Assembly: GCF_006542375.1 (NCBI RefSeq)
Contig: NZ_CP038143.1
Coordinates: forward strand, 62,001-126,000
Length of the DNA: 64,000 bases
DNA from: Oecophyllibacter saccharovorans
Lineage (GTDB): Bacteria > Pseudomonadota > Alphaproteobacteria > Acetobacterales > Acetobacteraceae
Direction: 5' to 3'
Shown here: piece by piece, positions 43,197 to 51,711 of the stretch
Layout of the letters: every line of letters starts with the position of its first letter
Position numbering within the stretch: the stretch's first letter is position 1
Translations under genes and position numbers: made by a program
The notes under the pieces: generated by a model
Database searches by the model: none
What the model saw: only the letters and a program-made list of their open reading frames with translations
What the model was told of the DNA's origin: nothing

Positions 43197-44615
43197 ATGA
43201 CACGCCCCCCTAACGCTCCTTCTGCCACAGCCAACCCCCAATGGGGCGGGCGATTTGCGGAAGGACCTGCTGCCATCATGAAGGAGATCAATGCCTCCAT
43301 CGGCTTCGACCGGCTGCTCTGGCGTCAGGACATCGAAGGCTCGCTGGCCCATGCCCGGATGCTGCAGCATGTGGGCCTGCTCACATCTGGAGAGCTGGTC
43401 GCCATTGAGACTGGCCTGAAGGAGATCGGCGCTGAAATCGAAAACGGCACTTTCCCCTTTTCAGAGGCCCTTGAAGATATTCACATGAATATCGAATCGC
43501 GTCTGTCGGAAAGGATTGGTGAAGCGGGAAAACGCCTGCATACTGCCCGTTCCCGCAATGACCAGGTGGCGACTGACTTCCGCCTCTGGGTCCGCGAGGC
43601 GATTGACGGCCTCCTGGGACAGACACGGGCCCTGATGCGCGCCCTGGCCACACGCGCCCTTGAATTCCATGCCTTGCCCATGCCGGGCTTTACACATCTG
43701 CAGGTCGCACAGCCCGTTACATTCGGTCACCATCTGCTGGCTTACGTGGAAATGCTGGCGCGTGACTGCGGGCGTCTTGCTGACACCCGCAAACGTCTCA
43801 ACGAATCGCCTCTCGGTTCCGCAGCCCTGGCCGGCACCTCTTTTCCCATCGACCGCCAGATGACTGCCCGGGCTCTGGGCTTCAGCCGACCGACCGCCAA
43901 TTCCCTTGATGCCGTCTCCGACCGCGACTTTGCCCTGGAATATCTTTCGACCCTTTCCATCGCAGCGATGCATCTTTCACGGCTGGCTGAAGAAATCGTG
44001 CAATGGGCTTCTGGTGCTTTCGGCATGGTCCGGCTTTCGGATGCCTTCACAACCGGTTCCTCGATCATGCCCCAGAAGCGCAATCCGGATGCGGCCGAGC
44101 TGGTACGCGCCAAAAGCGGGCGCATTTCCGGTGATTTTCTGGGCCTGCTGACCGTCATGAAGGGTTTGCCGCTCGCCTATGCCAAAGACAGCCAGGAAGA
44201 CAAGGAGCCCGTTTTTGACGCCACCCAGGCCCTGACCCTCTCCCTGGCCGCCATGGAAGGCATGGTCTGCGACCTGCAACCCTGCCCCGAACGGATGCGG
44301 GCTCTGGCCGGGAGCGGCTTTGCGACGGCGACCGACCTGGCCGACTGGCTCGTGCGGGAACTGCGTCTTCCCTTCCGCACGGCACACCACGTGACGGGAC
44401 AACTGGTCAGCCTGGCAGAAGCCAGGGGCTGCGATCTGGCTGACCTCACGCTGGAGGACATGCAACAGGTTGAGCCGAACATAACCGCAGGCGTTTTCGA
44501 CGTTCTCTCCGTGGAAGCATCCCTTGCTTCACGGACCAGCTACGGGGGGACAGCGCCTGCCAATGTTGAAGCGCAGGCTAAACGCTGGCTTGAAGAACTC
44601 AATGCCACCCTCTGA
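43197..44615 (+). CDS. argH: argininosuccinate lyase
   Basis: 472 residues. Last step of arginine synthesis, releasing fumarate. The fumarase-superfamily signature [12 protein letters not shown] is intact near residue 290; also W-G-G-R-F at the start, [16 protein letters not shown]-x-A-Q-P-x-x-x-G-H with the catalytic His, and [13 protein letters not shown] lies ~10 bases before the ATG. Followed by a small lipoprotein gene. Confidence 0.97.
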   Translation: MTRPPNAPSATANPQWGGRFAEGPAAIMKEINASIGFDRLLWRQDIEGSLAHARMLQHVGLLTSGELVAIETGLKEIGAEIENGTFPFSEALEDIHMNIESRLSERIGEAGKRLHTARSRNDQVATDFRLWVREAIDGLLGQTRALMRALATRALEFHALPMPGFTHLQVAQPVTFGHHLLAYVEMLARDCGRLADTRKRLNESPLGSAALAGTSFPIDRQMTARALGFSRPTANSLDAVSDRDFALEYLSTLSIAAMHLSRLAEEIVQWASGAFGMVRLSDAFTTGSSIMPQKRNPDAAELVRAKSGRISGDFLGLLTVMKGLPLAYAKDSQEDKEPVFDATQALTLSLAAMEGMVCDLQPCPERMRALAGSGFATATDLADWLVRELRLPFRTAHHVTGQLVSLAEARGCDLADLTLEDMQQVEPNITAGVFDVLSVEASLASRTSYGGTAPANVEAQAKRWLEELNATL

Positions 44616-44732
44616 ACCACCGGCATCACGTCAAAGCCCCTCAGCCGTTTTGTGCCTCTGCGGTGTCAGGGCTATGCTGGGCCAGTTTTCACCTGTTTTG
44701 ACTTCAGTCTCATCAGCAGAACGGATTTACCA

Positions 44733-44906
44733 ATGACTGCTTTACGCCCCCGCCTTTCCGTGCCCAGGCGTTTCCCCTTTTTCATGGGTGGAATGATGCT
44801 GCTTGCAAGCGCTCTTTTTCTGAGCGCCTGCGGTCGCGAAGGCCCCCCGCAAGCCCCGGGTCCCGCTGACCAGATCACTTATCCGCATTCCTATCCCTCA
44901 GACTGA
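44733..44906 (+). CDS. small LptM/YifL-like lipoprotein
   Basis: 57 residues. A basic N-terminus and hydrophobic stretch (M-L-L-A-S-A-L-F) end in the lipobox L-S-A-C-G, followed by R-E-G-P-P and a Pro-rich tail ending in I-T-Y-P-H-S-Y-P. This matches the small lipoproteins found after argH in many proteobacteria; the E. coli relative LptM (YifL) helps LptD mature. In most relatives lysA follows; here gluQ lies convergent instead. Short, so family call rests on motif and place. Confidence 0.7.
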   Translation: MTALRPRLSVPRRFPFFMGGMMLLASALFLSACGREGPPQAPGPADQITYPHSYPSD

Positions 44907-44948
44907 CCGGGTCCTTCCGGCACAGATAATTATCTACCTGTGCGTCAG
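44903..44948. terminator. possible hairpin between convergent genes
   Basis: GCACAG (44920-44925) can pair with CTGTGC (44938-44943), and CTGAC/GTCAG (44903-44907/44944-44948) lie outside with a large bulge on one side. It overlaps both stop codons. Weak; no U-run. Confidence 0.25.
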
Positions 44949-45790
44949 GGAAGCGAGCTTTCGAGCGTCTGTCTGACAAGGGGATGAGCCAGGACTTCAT
45001 GCGCGCTCCAGCCCCCCTGGCGCAGCTGGAAGATCCCTTCTGCCCCTTCACGCTTGGAAAGCTTGCGCCCCTCTGCATCCAGCAGGAGCGCGTGATGGGC
45101 ATAGACTGGTGCCGGCCATCCCATCAGCACCTGCAAGACGCGCTGCACTGAAGTGGCGTGCAGCAGATCCATCCCCCGCGTGACACAGCTTACCCCCTGC
45201 AGCGCATCATCATGCGTGACACAGAGGTGATAAGCCACGCCGCTGTCACGCCGGCCGAGCACGATATCTCCAAAAGCTGCCGCCTGACCCCGCTGCCTGC
45301 GCGGACCTGCAAGACGACCGATCTCCTGCCATTCCGGCTCGCCCCTGATTTCTTCCAGGGCCGCCTGCATGTTCAGCCGCCAGGCCAGGGGGCGGCCGGG
45401 CGGATGAGAATTCCTGTTGCGGCAAGTGCCCGAATAGACACGGCTGCCGTCAGGCGCCGTGACGGTCGAGCGGGCAGAAATTTCCCGGCGGGTGCATGAG
45501 CAAGGGTAAAGCAGGTGCCGGGCCTGAAGGTTGCGCAAAACGGCCTCATACTGGCTCAGATGCGCCGATTGGACGCGCACCGATCCCGCTGGCCGAAGCC
45601 CCAGCCAGCCAAGGTCCTCCAGCAGGGCCGCCCCATAGGCCGGGCGGCAACGTATCCGGTCCGTGTCTTCAACACGCAACAGAAAGCGACCGTCTGACCC
45701 AGCCAGCGCCCGCCCGTAAAGCGCTGAAACCACATGGCCCAGATGCAGCCTGCCTGTAGGGCTGGGGGCAAAGCGGGTCGTCAGGGGCAT
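44945..45790 (-). CDS. gluQ: glutamyl-Q tRNA(Asp) synthetase
   Basis: 281 residues. A short paralog of glutamyl-tRNA synthetase lacking the anticodon-binding domain; it loads Glu onto queuosine-34 of tRNA-Asp. The class I motifs are F-A-P-S-P-T-G-R-L-H-L-G-H at the N-terminus and G-R-K-L-S-K-R-E-G near residue 235. A zinc site is formed by C-S-C-T and a later C-R (residues ~100-125). Length fits GluQ and is too short for GltX. Convergent with the small lipoprotein gene. Confidence 0.92.
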   Translation of the reverse strand: MPLTTRFAPSPTGRLHLGHVVSALYGRALAGSDGRFLLRVEDTDRIRCRPAYGAALLEDLGWLGLRPAGSVRVQSAHLSQYEAVLRNLQARHLLYPCSCTRREISARSTVTAPDGSRVYSGTCRNRNSHPPGRPLAWRLNMQAALEEIRGEPEWQEIGRLAGPRRQRGQAAAFGDIVLGRRDSGVAYHLCVTHDDALQGVSCVTRGMDLLHATSVQRVLQVLMGWPAPVYAHHALLLDAEGRKLSKREGAEGIFQLRQGGWSAHEVLAHPLVRQTLESSLP

Positions 45791-46063
45791 TGCAGATCCC
45801 GCTGGCTGTCCTGGCTCGCAATGAACATAAAAACAGATCTAAAAAAGATGAAAAGGCAGAGCCTCCCTGCCTGCTTTCTCCAGCCGGATTTCCCGGAGGG
45901 CATATTCTCCGACCCCTTACCCGCAGGCACGTTTTTCTTGCCATCGCCGGATACGGATGGCAGCCTGAGACATGGTATTCTGCCTTTCAGTTCCCCTTAT
46001 CATGGAAACCGGGGAAGCTGGAGGCCCTGAGGACAGGTTACGATAACAGAAGGACGAAAGTAC

Positions 46064-46627
46064 ATGTATGATGGCAGAGAAAGGGGTTATCCCGCCCTGG
46101 TCCTGAATGCAGACTTCCGTCCGCTGGCTTACTTTCCGCTCTCGCTGTGGCCCTGGCAGGAAGCGGTCCGGGCGGTCTTTCTTAATCGCGTGACTGTTCT
46201 GTCGGCCTATGAGAAGGTCGTTCATTCACCCACCCGCAGCTTCCCGCTTCCCAGTGTCGTGGCGCTTCGGGAATATGTGGCTCCCCAGCGCAAACCAGCC
46301 TTCACCAGGCTCAATGTTTTCCTGCGCGACAATTTCACCTGCCAATACTGTAACACGCCTTACACGCCTGGAGCGCTTACTTTCGATCACGTCGTTCCCC
46401 GCTCACGGGGCGGGCGCACCTCCTGGACCAATATCGTGACGGCCTGCAGCAGCTGTAACCTGCACAAAGGCGCACGCACCCCGGCCCAGGCCGGTTTCAC
46501 GCTGCGCACCCCACCCCTGGCGCCGAGCTTCCACCAGCTTCAGGAAAACGGACGGCACTACCCGCCCCACCACCTGCATGAAAGCTGGCGCGACTATCTT
46601 TACTGGCATGCCGTGCTGGAAAGCTGA
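46064..46627 (+). CDS. HNH endonuclease-fold protein
   Basis: 187 residues. The HNH/beta-beta-alpha-metal fold is plain: C-Q-Y-C near residue 99, then L-T-F-D-H-V-V-P-R-S-R-G-G, T-S-W-T-N-I-V and C-S-S-C-N-L-H-K-G-A. The N-terminal half (V-L-N-A-D-F-R-P-L, then a W-P-W-Q-E-A-V-R-A-V segment and R-x-N-V-F-L-R-D-N-F) matches a widespread chromosomal HNH family, not a homing enzyme or restriction system. AAGGA upstream of the ATG. No partner gene; biological role unknown. Confidence 0.85.
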   Translation: MYDGRERGYPALVLNADFRPLAYFPLSLWPWQEAVRAVFLNRVTVLSAYEKVVHSPTRSFPLPSVVALREYVAPQRKPAFTRLNVFLRDNFTCQYCNTPYTPGALTFDHVVPRSRGGRTSWTNIVTACSSCNLHKGARTPAQAGFTLRTPPLAPSFHQLQENGRHYPPHHLHESWRDYLYWHAVLES

Positions 46628-46690
46628 AAGACAGATCTTCAGAAGCTCGGAAAGACCTGCGCCAGACGAAAAGGTACGACCCGACCTGAA

Positions 46691-47494
46691 TTACGATGAA
46701 CTGATTTCCAGCGTCATCCCGTCAAAGGCCGGTTCCACACCTGTGGGAAGGGTACGCCTGAGCGTGGCATAATCCATGGCAGGGCCCATATGCGTCAGGA
46801 CCAGGCGTTGGGGCTGCACGATTTCCCGCCACTCCAGCACGCGTGCCAACCAACCATGCGAGAAATGCTGTTCTGGCTGAAAACACCCCACCACCCAGGT
46901 CTTCACCCCTTTCAGCACCTCAAGGGAAGGGCCTGGCAATTCAGCCACGTCGGTGGAATAGGCGAAATCCCCGAAGCGCATTCCGCGTGACTCGATCAGC
47001 CCATGGGTCTGGGGGAAGACACTTCCGTGCAGGGGGCCGATCTGAATGTTTCCTGCTTCAGGAATGGGCTGCACGTCAAAGGCGGCGCGATAGAACTGCC
47101 CGCCTTCCCATGGCCGGAAAGCATAGGAAAAACGCGCCTGCAGCTCCTGGAGGACATCTTCTGTGGCCAGCAGGGGCAGAGGTTTGCGGATGACCCGGTT
47201 AATGGCCCGGACTTCATCGAGGCCAGCGATGTGGTCACTGTGGCCGTGAGTGAAGATCAGCGCATCGACACGGGCAAGATGATTGGCCAGCAGCTGCTGC
47301 CTCAGATCCGGCCCGCTGTCCACCAGCAGCCTGAATCCCGCCTGCTCAATGACGATCGAGGAACGCGTCCGCCGGTTCCTGATTTCATACGGATCACACG
47401 CGCCCCATTTTCCAGCCGGCTGGTCGGGATCCTCGCTCCCGCCGATTGACGGCACCCCTGCTGAACCGCCACAGCCCAGGATGGTGACTTTCAT
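46691..47494 (-). CDS. MBL-fold metal-dependent hydrolase (PhnP-like)
   Basis: 267 residues from ATG 47494 (AGGA 7 bases upstream). Starts with V-T-I-L-G-C-G-G-S-A-G-V-P and carries the metallo-beta-lactamase motif F-T-H-G-H-S-D-H-I-A-G-L-D, with later S-T-D-V-A and L-T-H-M-G-P. Relatives act as cyclic-phosphate phosphodiesterases (PhnP) or RNase Z-like enzymes. It closes the metG-tatD operon, a placing seen in many alphaproteobacteria; substrate unknown. Confidence 0.82.
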   Translation of the reverse strand: MKVTILGCGGSAGVPSIGGSEDPDQPAGKWGACDPYEIRNRRTRSSIVIEQAGFRLLVDSGPDLRQQLLANHLARVDALIFTHGHSDHIAGLDEVRAINRVIRKPLPLLATEDVLQELQARFSYAFRPWEGGQFYRAAFDVQPIPEAGNIQIGPLHGSVFPQTHGLIESRGMRFGDFAYSTDVAELPGPSLEVLKGVKTWVVGCFQPEQHFSHGWLARVLEWREIVQPQRLVLTHMGPAMDYATLRRTLPTGVEPAFDGMTLEISSS

Positions 47495-47538
47495 GATGTT
47501 TTCCTGCATGCATCCACTCCCCGTTTCAGCAGCTCTTT

Positions 47539-48342
47539 TCAGCGGGCCCTGCTGAACAGGCGCAGGGCATTGGCCGTGGTAATCTCCGCCAGACGCCCTG
47601 GATCCATCTCCCGTTCCTGCGCCAGACGCTCTGCGGTATGCACCACAAAGCCCGGCGTGTTGGCTTTGCCCCGCTTTGGCACAGGCGCAAGGAAGGGACT
47701 GTCCGTCTCGACCAGGATCCGGCTCTCCGGCGCCTTCCGCGCCACATCACGGATGTGGCCGCATTTGGGAAAAGTCAGCAGGCCGGAGAAGCTGAGATAG
47801 CCTCCAAGCTCCAGGGCAGTACGGGCCAGCTTCTCGCCCCCTGCAAAACAGTGCAACAGAAAAGGAAAAGCGCCCTTTTCCTGCTCTTCAGTCAGCAAAG
47901 CGCCCATGTCCTCATCAGCTTCACGCGAGTGAATGACCAAGGGGAGCCCAGTTTCCCGGGAAGCTGCGATATGGCGACGAAAGCTCTCCTTCTGGCGCGG
48001 CCGCATCTCTTCGCTGCCATGAAGATAATCCAGCCCCGTCTCCCCCACAGCCACAACGCCGGGCTGCTCCAGCACGCGCACCATCTCGTCAAGCGTCGGC
48101 AGCTCTTCCTCATGCGCGTGGTCCGGATGGGTGCCCAGAGCGCACCAGACACGCAGCTCCGGTCGGTCCTGGGCCAGCAGGGCGAGCTGTTCATGCCGTT
48201 TGGACCAGCGCGTGCCGATCGTCATCAGACCCTGAAGACCGCTTTCCTGCGCAAACTGCAGCTCAGCCTCCACCTCTTCCAGCCGATCAAGATGACAATG
48301 CGTGTCTATCAGGGAAGGCCGGCTGACCGCAGAAGCGCTCAT
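47539..48342 (-). CDS. tatD: TatD-family DNase
   Basis: 267 residues. Metal-dependent hydrolase with I-D-T-H-C-H-L-D at the start, G-E-T-G-L-D-Y near 95, H-S-R-E-A, H-C-F-A-G and E-T-D-S-P-F-L-A-P near 200. TatD proteins have 3'-5' exonuclease activity and are linked to DNA repair and D-aminoacyl-tRNA handling. Start overlaps the metG stop by 4 bases (ATGA). Confidence 0.9.
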   Translation of the reverse strand: MSASAVSRPSLIDTHCHLDRLEEVEAELQFAQESGLQGLMTIGTRWSKRHEQLALLAQDRPELRVWCALGTHPDHAHEEELPTLDEMVRVLEQPGVVAVGETGLDYLHGSEEMRPRQKESFRRHIAASRETGLPLVIHSREADEDMGALLTEEQEKGAFPFLLHCFAGGEKLARTALELGGYLSFSGLLTFPKCGHIRDVARKAPESRILVETDSPFLAPVPKRGKANTPGFVVHTAERLAQEREMDPGRLAEITTANALRLFSRAR

Positions 48343-49892
48343 GAGGACACCTCCACGTTCTCCGCCGCTTCAACGTAGCGGGGGAAAAGCCCCTGCGGCT
48401 TGGGGAGCACGCGCCCGGCTGGTACAGGCGTCTGCAGGGCTTCGAAATGCCGTTCCTCTTCGCCCACCCCCAGCTGATCCAGCATCCGCGCCATTGTTTC
48501 AGGCATGTAAGGCTGCAGCATGGTGGCAATGACGCGGATCATATCCACCAGAACCCGCAGCACATCGGCCATGCGCTGCGGATCGGTCTTCTTCAGCTTC
48601 CAAGGAGCCTGGTGATCAATATAGGCATTGGCCGCCCGAATGAGTTTCCAGACCTCCTCCAGCGCTTCACTCAGCGCCAGGCGCCCGATCTGCTCGTCCA
48701 TCAGCGCAGGCAACAGAGCCGCCTGGGCCAGCAGGTGCCGGTCTTCCTCGGTCTGCGGTCCCTGTTCAGGCAGGACGCCTTCCAGGTTGCGCGCCACCTG
48801 GCTTAAGGTGCGCTGGGCCAGATTGCCCAGATCATTGGCCAGTTCAACATTCATGCGCGTAATCAGGGAACGGCGGCTGAAATTTGAATCTCCCCCGAAC
48901 GGCACTTCACGCATGAGGAAGAAACGCAGCTGATCGAGCCCGAACTCCTCGGCCAGCGCTACCGGATCAAGGACATTGCCGAGAGACTTGCTCATCTTCT
49001 CGCCCTCGACCGTCCACCACCCATGTGCAAAGACGCGTTTTGGCAGCGGCAGACCGGCAGCCATCAGAAAAGCGGGCCAGTACACACAATGGAAACGTGC
49101 GATCTCCTTGCCGACAACATGCACATCGGCAGGCCAGAAAGCGGCTTTGGGACTTTCTGCATCCGGATACCCAACGGCGGTCAGATAATTGGCCAGCGCA
49201 TCGAACCACACATACATGACGTGTTCAGGGTCACCCGGCACCTCCACGCCCCATTTGAAACTGGTGCGGCTGATGGACAGGTCCCGCAGGCCATGACGCA
49301 CGAAGCTTTCAATCTCCCGTTTCGGCCCCAGGGGACCGATGAAAGACGGGTTCTCTTCATAATAGGCCAGGAGACGATCCTGAAACTCCGTCAGGCGAAA
49401 GAAGTAGGAAGGCTCACGCACCCATTCCAGCGGCGCGCCTGAAGGAGCCGTCCGGCTGCCATCGGGGTGAACCGTGATCTCGTCCTCCCCGATGAAGGCT
49501 TCGTCCCGGGTCGAATACCAGCCTTCATAAGCGCCGAGATAGATATGGCCGTTCTGTGCGACCTTTTCCCACAGAGCCCGGGCAGCGCCCTTGTGACGCT
49601 CCTGCGTCGTGCGCACGAATTCGTCTGCCGAGATGCCCATGCGGCGCTGCATCTCCTGAAACTGCCCGGAAATGCGGTCAGCGAACTCCTGCGGCGCCAT
49701 ACCCTGCGCCAGGGCACTCTGTTCCACTTTCTGTCCGTGTTCGTCCGTGCCGGTCACGAATAGCACCTCTTTTCCGCTCAGACGGTGGAACCGCGCAATC
49801 ACGTCACAGGCGATGGAGGTATAGGCATGGCCAATATGCGGTGCGCCATTCACATAGAAAATGGGTGTCGTGATCGTGTAACGCCCCGTCAT
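48339..49892 (-). CDS. metG: methionyl-tRNA synthetase
   Basis: 517 residues. Class I synthetase with A-P-H-I-G-H-A-Y-T (HIGH) near residue 17 and K-M-S-K-S-L-G-N near 300. It lacks the zinc-knuckle cysteines and the C-terminal EMAP-like tRNA-binding domain of E. coli MetG, which fits the short MetG2-type enzyme common in alphaproteobacteria. The anticodon-binding helical domain ends around residue 500. Sits between holB and tatD in one leftward operon. Confidence 0.96.
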   Translation of the reverse strand: MTGRYTITTPIFYVNGAPHIGHAYTSIACDVIARFHRLSGKEVLFVTGTDEHGQKVEQSALAQGMAPQEFADRISGQFQEMQRRMGISADEFVRTTQERHKGAARALWEKVAQNGHIYLGAYEGWYSTRDEAFIGEDEITVHPDGSRTAPSGAPLEWVREPSYFFRLTEFQDRLLAYYEENPSFIGPLGPKREIESFVRHGLRDLSISRTSFKWGVEVPGDPEHVMYVWFDALANYLTAVGYPDAESPKAAFWPADVHVVGKEIARFHCVYWPAFLMAAGLPLPKRVFAHGWWTVEGEKMSKSLGNVLDPVALAEEFGLDQLRFFLMREVPFGGDSNFSRRSLITRMNVELANDLGNLAQRTLSQVARNLEGVLPEQGPQTEEDRHLLAQAALLPALMDEQIGRLALSEALEEVWKLIRAANAYIDHQAPWKLKKTDPQRMADVLRVLVDMIRVIATMLQPYMPETMARMLDQLGVGEEERHFEALQTPVPAGRVLPKPQGLFPRYVEAAENVEVSS

Positions 49893-49969
49893 GGCCGAAT
49901 CTGCCTTTCATGTTGCCTGTCATTACAAGGCGGCACCGTCACAGTACCGCTTCTGTCAGCCCAGATCTC

Positions 49970-50953
49970 TCAATCTGACGCCAGCCCATAAGCTTCACGG
50001 AGCATCTGCGCCCTGTCGAGGCTGGCGCCGAGAGCGGCCTGTTCCAGCTTTTCCAGCTCTGCGGTTTTTTGGGCCAAACGTGCGCCCCGGGCAAGGGCGC
50101 CGCGTCTGATTTCCTCTTTCGCCTGCTGGGCAAGATGCACGGAAAGATAATCGCAGAACAGTTCCGCCCCATCCGTCTGGCGGGCGATCTGGCTGATTTT
50201 CTGCCAGTTTTCCACAGTCAGCGGCTGCCCCTGTAAAGCCTGGCGGGCCAGGGCGGCAATCTCACCATTGCGGTCCTGGGCCAGAAACAGCGCCCGCCCC
50301 GGCGAGCCATGCGCCCGGCGCAGGACGTCGGGAGGCAGATCAGGCAGCAGGGCTTCCATAAGCTCAGGCGAAAGACGATTCAGATTCAGAATCCGGCACC
50401 GGCTGCGTATGGTCGGCAGCAGCGCACCGGGCGTTGCAGTGGTCAGGAGCAGGACGGCACGCGGCGGGGGCTCTTCGAGAACCTTCAGCAGGGCATTGGC
50501 GGCAAACCGGTTCAGAAATTCCACCCCGTCCACGATCACGACCCGCCAGCCCCCCTCCGTTGCGGTATGATGCAGGAATTTCTGCAGGGGCTGCACATCG
50601 GCTACAGTGATTTCCGAGCGTAGACGCCCTTTGCGGGGGTCCGGTTTACGGGAGATTTCAAGCAGGTCTCCATGGGTTCCGGCCGATATCCGCCGACCGG
50701 CCGGAGTGGCATGATCTTCTGCGCCGAGAAGAATACGGGCCAGCCGGAAAGCCAGACTCGCCTTACCGATGCCCGCCGGACCGCAGATCAGCCAGGCATG
50801 ATGCAGACGGTCGCGCTCAATGGCTTCCCGAAAGATTTGCAGCGCCCTATCATGGCCTGAAACCTGCCTGCTCTGCCGTGGCTCCGGGTGTTCCCCTGGG
50901 GAGGGCGCATCCGTTTTCCGTGCCATGCCTTTTTCAGAAGGCGCTTTCCTCAA
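49970..50953 (-). CDS. holB: DNA polymerase III subunit delta prime
   Basis: 327 residues. AAA+ clamp-loader stator. It shows H-A-W-L-I-C-G-P-A-G-I-G-K-A-S (Walker A-like, catalytically inactive in most delta primes) near 47 and the sensor region L-L-K-V-L-E-E-P-P with T-A-T-P-G and T-I-R-S-R-C. The four-cysteine zinc module of E. coli HolB is missing, as in many alphaproteobacteria. The start is TTG 50953 overlapping the tmk stop (TTGA); ATG 50926 is an alternative. Confidence 0.88.
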   Translation of the reverse strand: MRKAPSEKGMARKTDAPSPGEHPEPRQSRQVSGHDRALQIFREAIERDRLHHAWLICGPAGIGKASLAFRLARILLGAEDHATPAGRRISAGTHGDLLEISRKPDPRKGRLRSEITVADVQPLQKFLHHTATEGGWRVVIVDGVEFLNRFAANALLKVLEEPPPRAVLLLTTATPGALLPTIRSRCRILNLNRLSPELMEALLPDLPPDVLRRAHGSPGRALFLAQDRNGEIAALARQALQGQPLTVENWQKISQIARQTDGAELFCDYLSVHLAQQAKEEIRRGALARGARLAQKTAELEKLEQAALGASLDRAQMLREAYGLASD

Positions 50954-51711
50954 GATATCACGTCCTTACCGGGCAAGGCACCGTTCCGGTCTGACCAATG
51001 GACCAACACCTGCTGAACCAGCATTCGGGTCACTTCATCAGGCTTGAGCAGACCATCAATCCTGCGCACACGCTCCGGATCCCTGGCAGCGATTGTGGCA
51101 AATCCTGCATGAACGCGCCCATGAAAGGCAGTGTCCTGCTGTTCGTAACGATCTTCCGCCCCCCCAGCAACAACAGCGCCTGAACTTTCGCGACGTTTCC
51201 GCAGCCGTTCAGTGGCCACTGCCTGAGGCACATCCAGCCAGAATGTCAGGTCAGGCTCCCTGTTGAGCAGTTTCCGCAGGCTGGCAATGAAGGCCAGCTC
51301 CGCGGGCGACCCTCTTCCCTGCCCGTAACCCTGATAAGCCAGCGTTGAATCGTGAAAGCGATCACAGATGACGATCTCCCCGCGGGTCAGGGCGGGGAGA
51401 ATAAGCCTGTCCAGATGGTCGCAGCGCGCCGCCATGTGGGTCATGATTTCAGCACGCGGCGAAAAATCCGCTTTCCCGAACAACAGAACTTCCCGCAACG
51501 CTTCAGCGCCTGGGGTGCCGCCTGGCTCACGTGTCAGGCAAACAGGCAGCCCGCGTGCTCTCAGGACCTCGGCCAGCAGACGGGCCTGCGTGGATTTACC
51601 AGCGCCTTCGCCGCCTTCAAGCGTTACAAAAAGACCTGAAGCAGGGGGAGTCTGCCCGCCAGTGCGCGCAGTTGTAAGGGCCTGAGCCTCAGAGGGATCA
51701 GGCAGGGGCAT
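50950..51711 (-). CDS. tmk: thymidylate kinase
   Basis: 253 residues from ATG 51711; the frame also opens at 51756. P-loop L-E-G-G-E-G-A-G-K-S-T near 34, then T-R-E-P-G-G-T-P with the DR-like segment, D-R-F-H-D-S-T-L-A-Y-Q-G-Y-G-Q near 115 and a LID with R. It phosphorylates dTMP. Its first ~25 residues are non-conserved and the start overlaps the end of dac by 14 bases, so start choice is soft. It lies between dac and holB, the standard alphaproteobacterial order. Confidence 0.92.
   Translation of the reverse strand: MPLPDPSEAQALTTARTGGQTPPASGLFVTLEGGEGAGKSTQARLLAEVLRARGLPVCLTREPGGTPGAEALREVLLFGKADFSPRAEIMTHMAARCDHLDRLILPALTRGEIVICDRFHDSTLAYQGYGQGRGSPAELAFIASLRKLLNREPDLTFWLDVPQAVATERLRKRRESSGAVVAGGAEDRYEQQDTAFHGRVHAGFATIAARDPERVRRIDGLLKPDEVTRMLVQQVLVHWSDRNGALPGKDVIS

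Noticed and set aside
45940-45961. GCCATC/GATGGC stem between gluQ and the HNH gene as a terminator
   Set aside because: Only 6 bp with a 10-base loop and no U-run on either strand; neither gene ends there.
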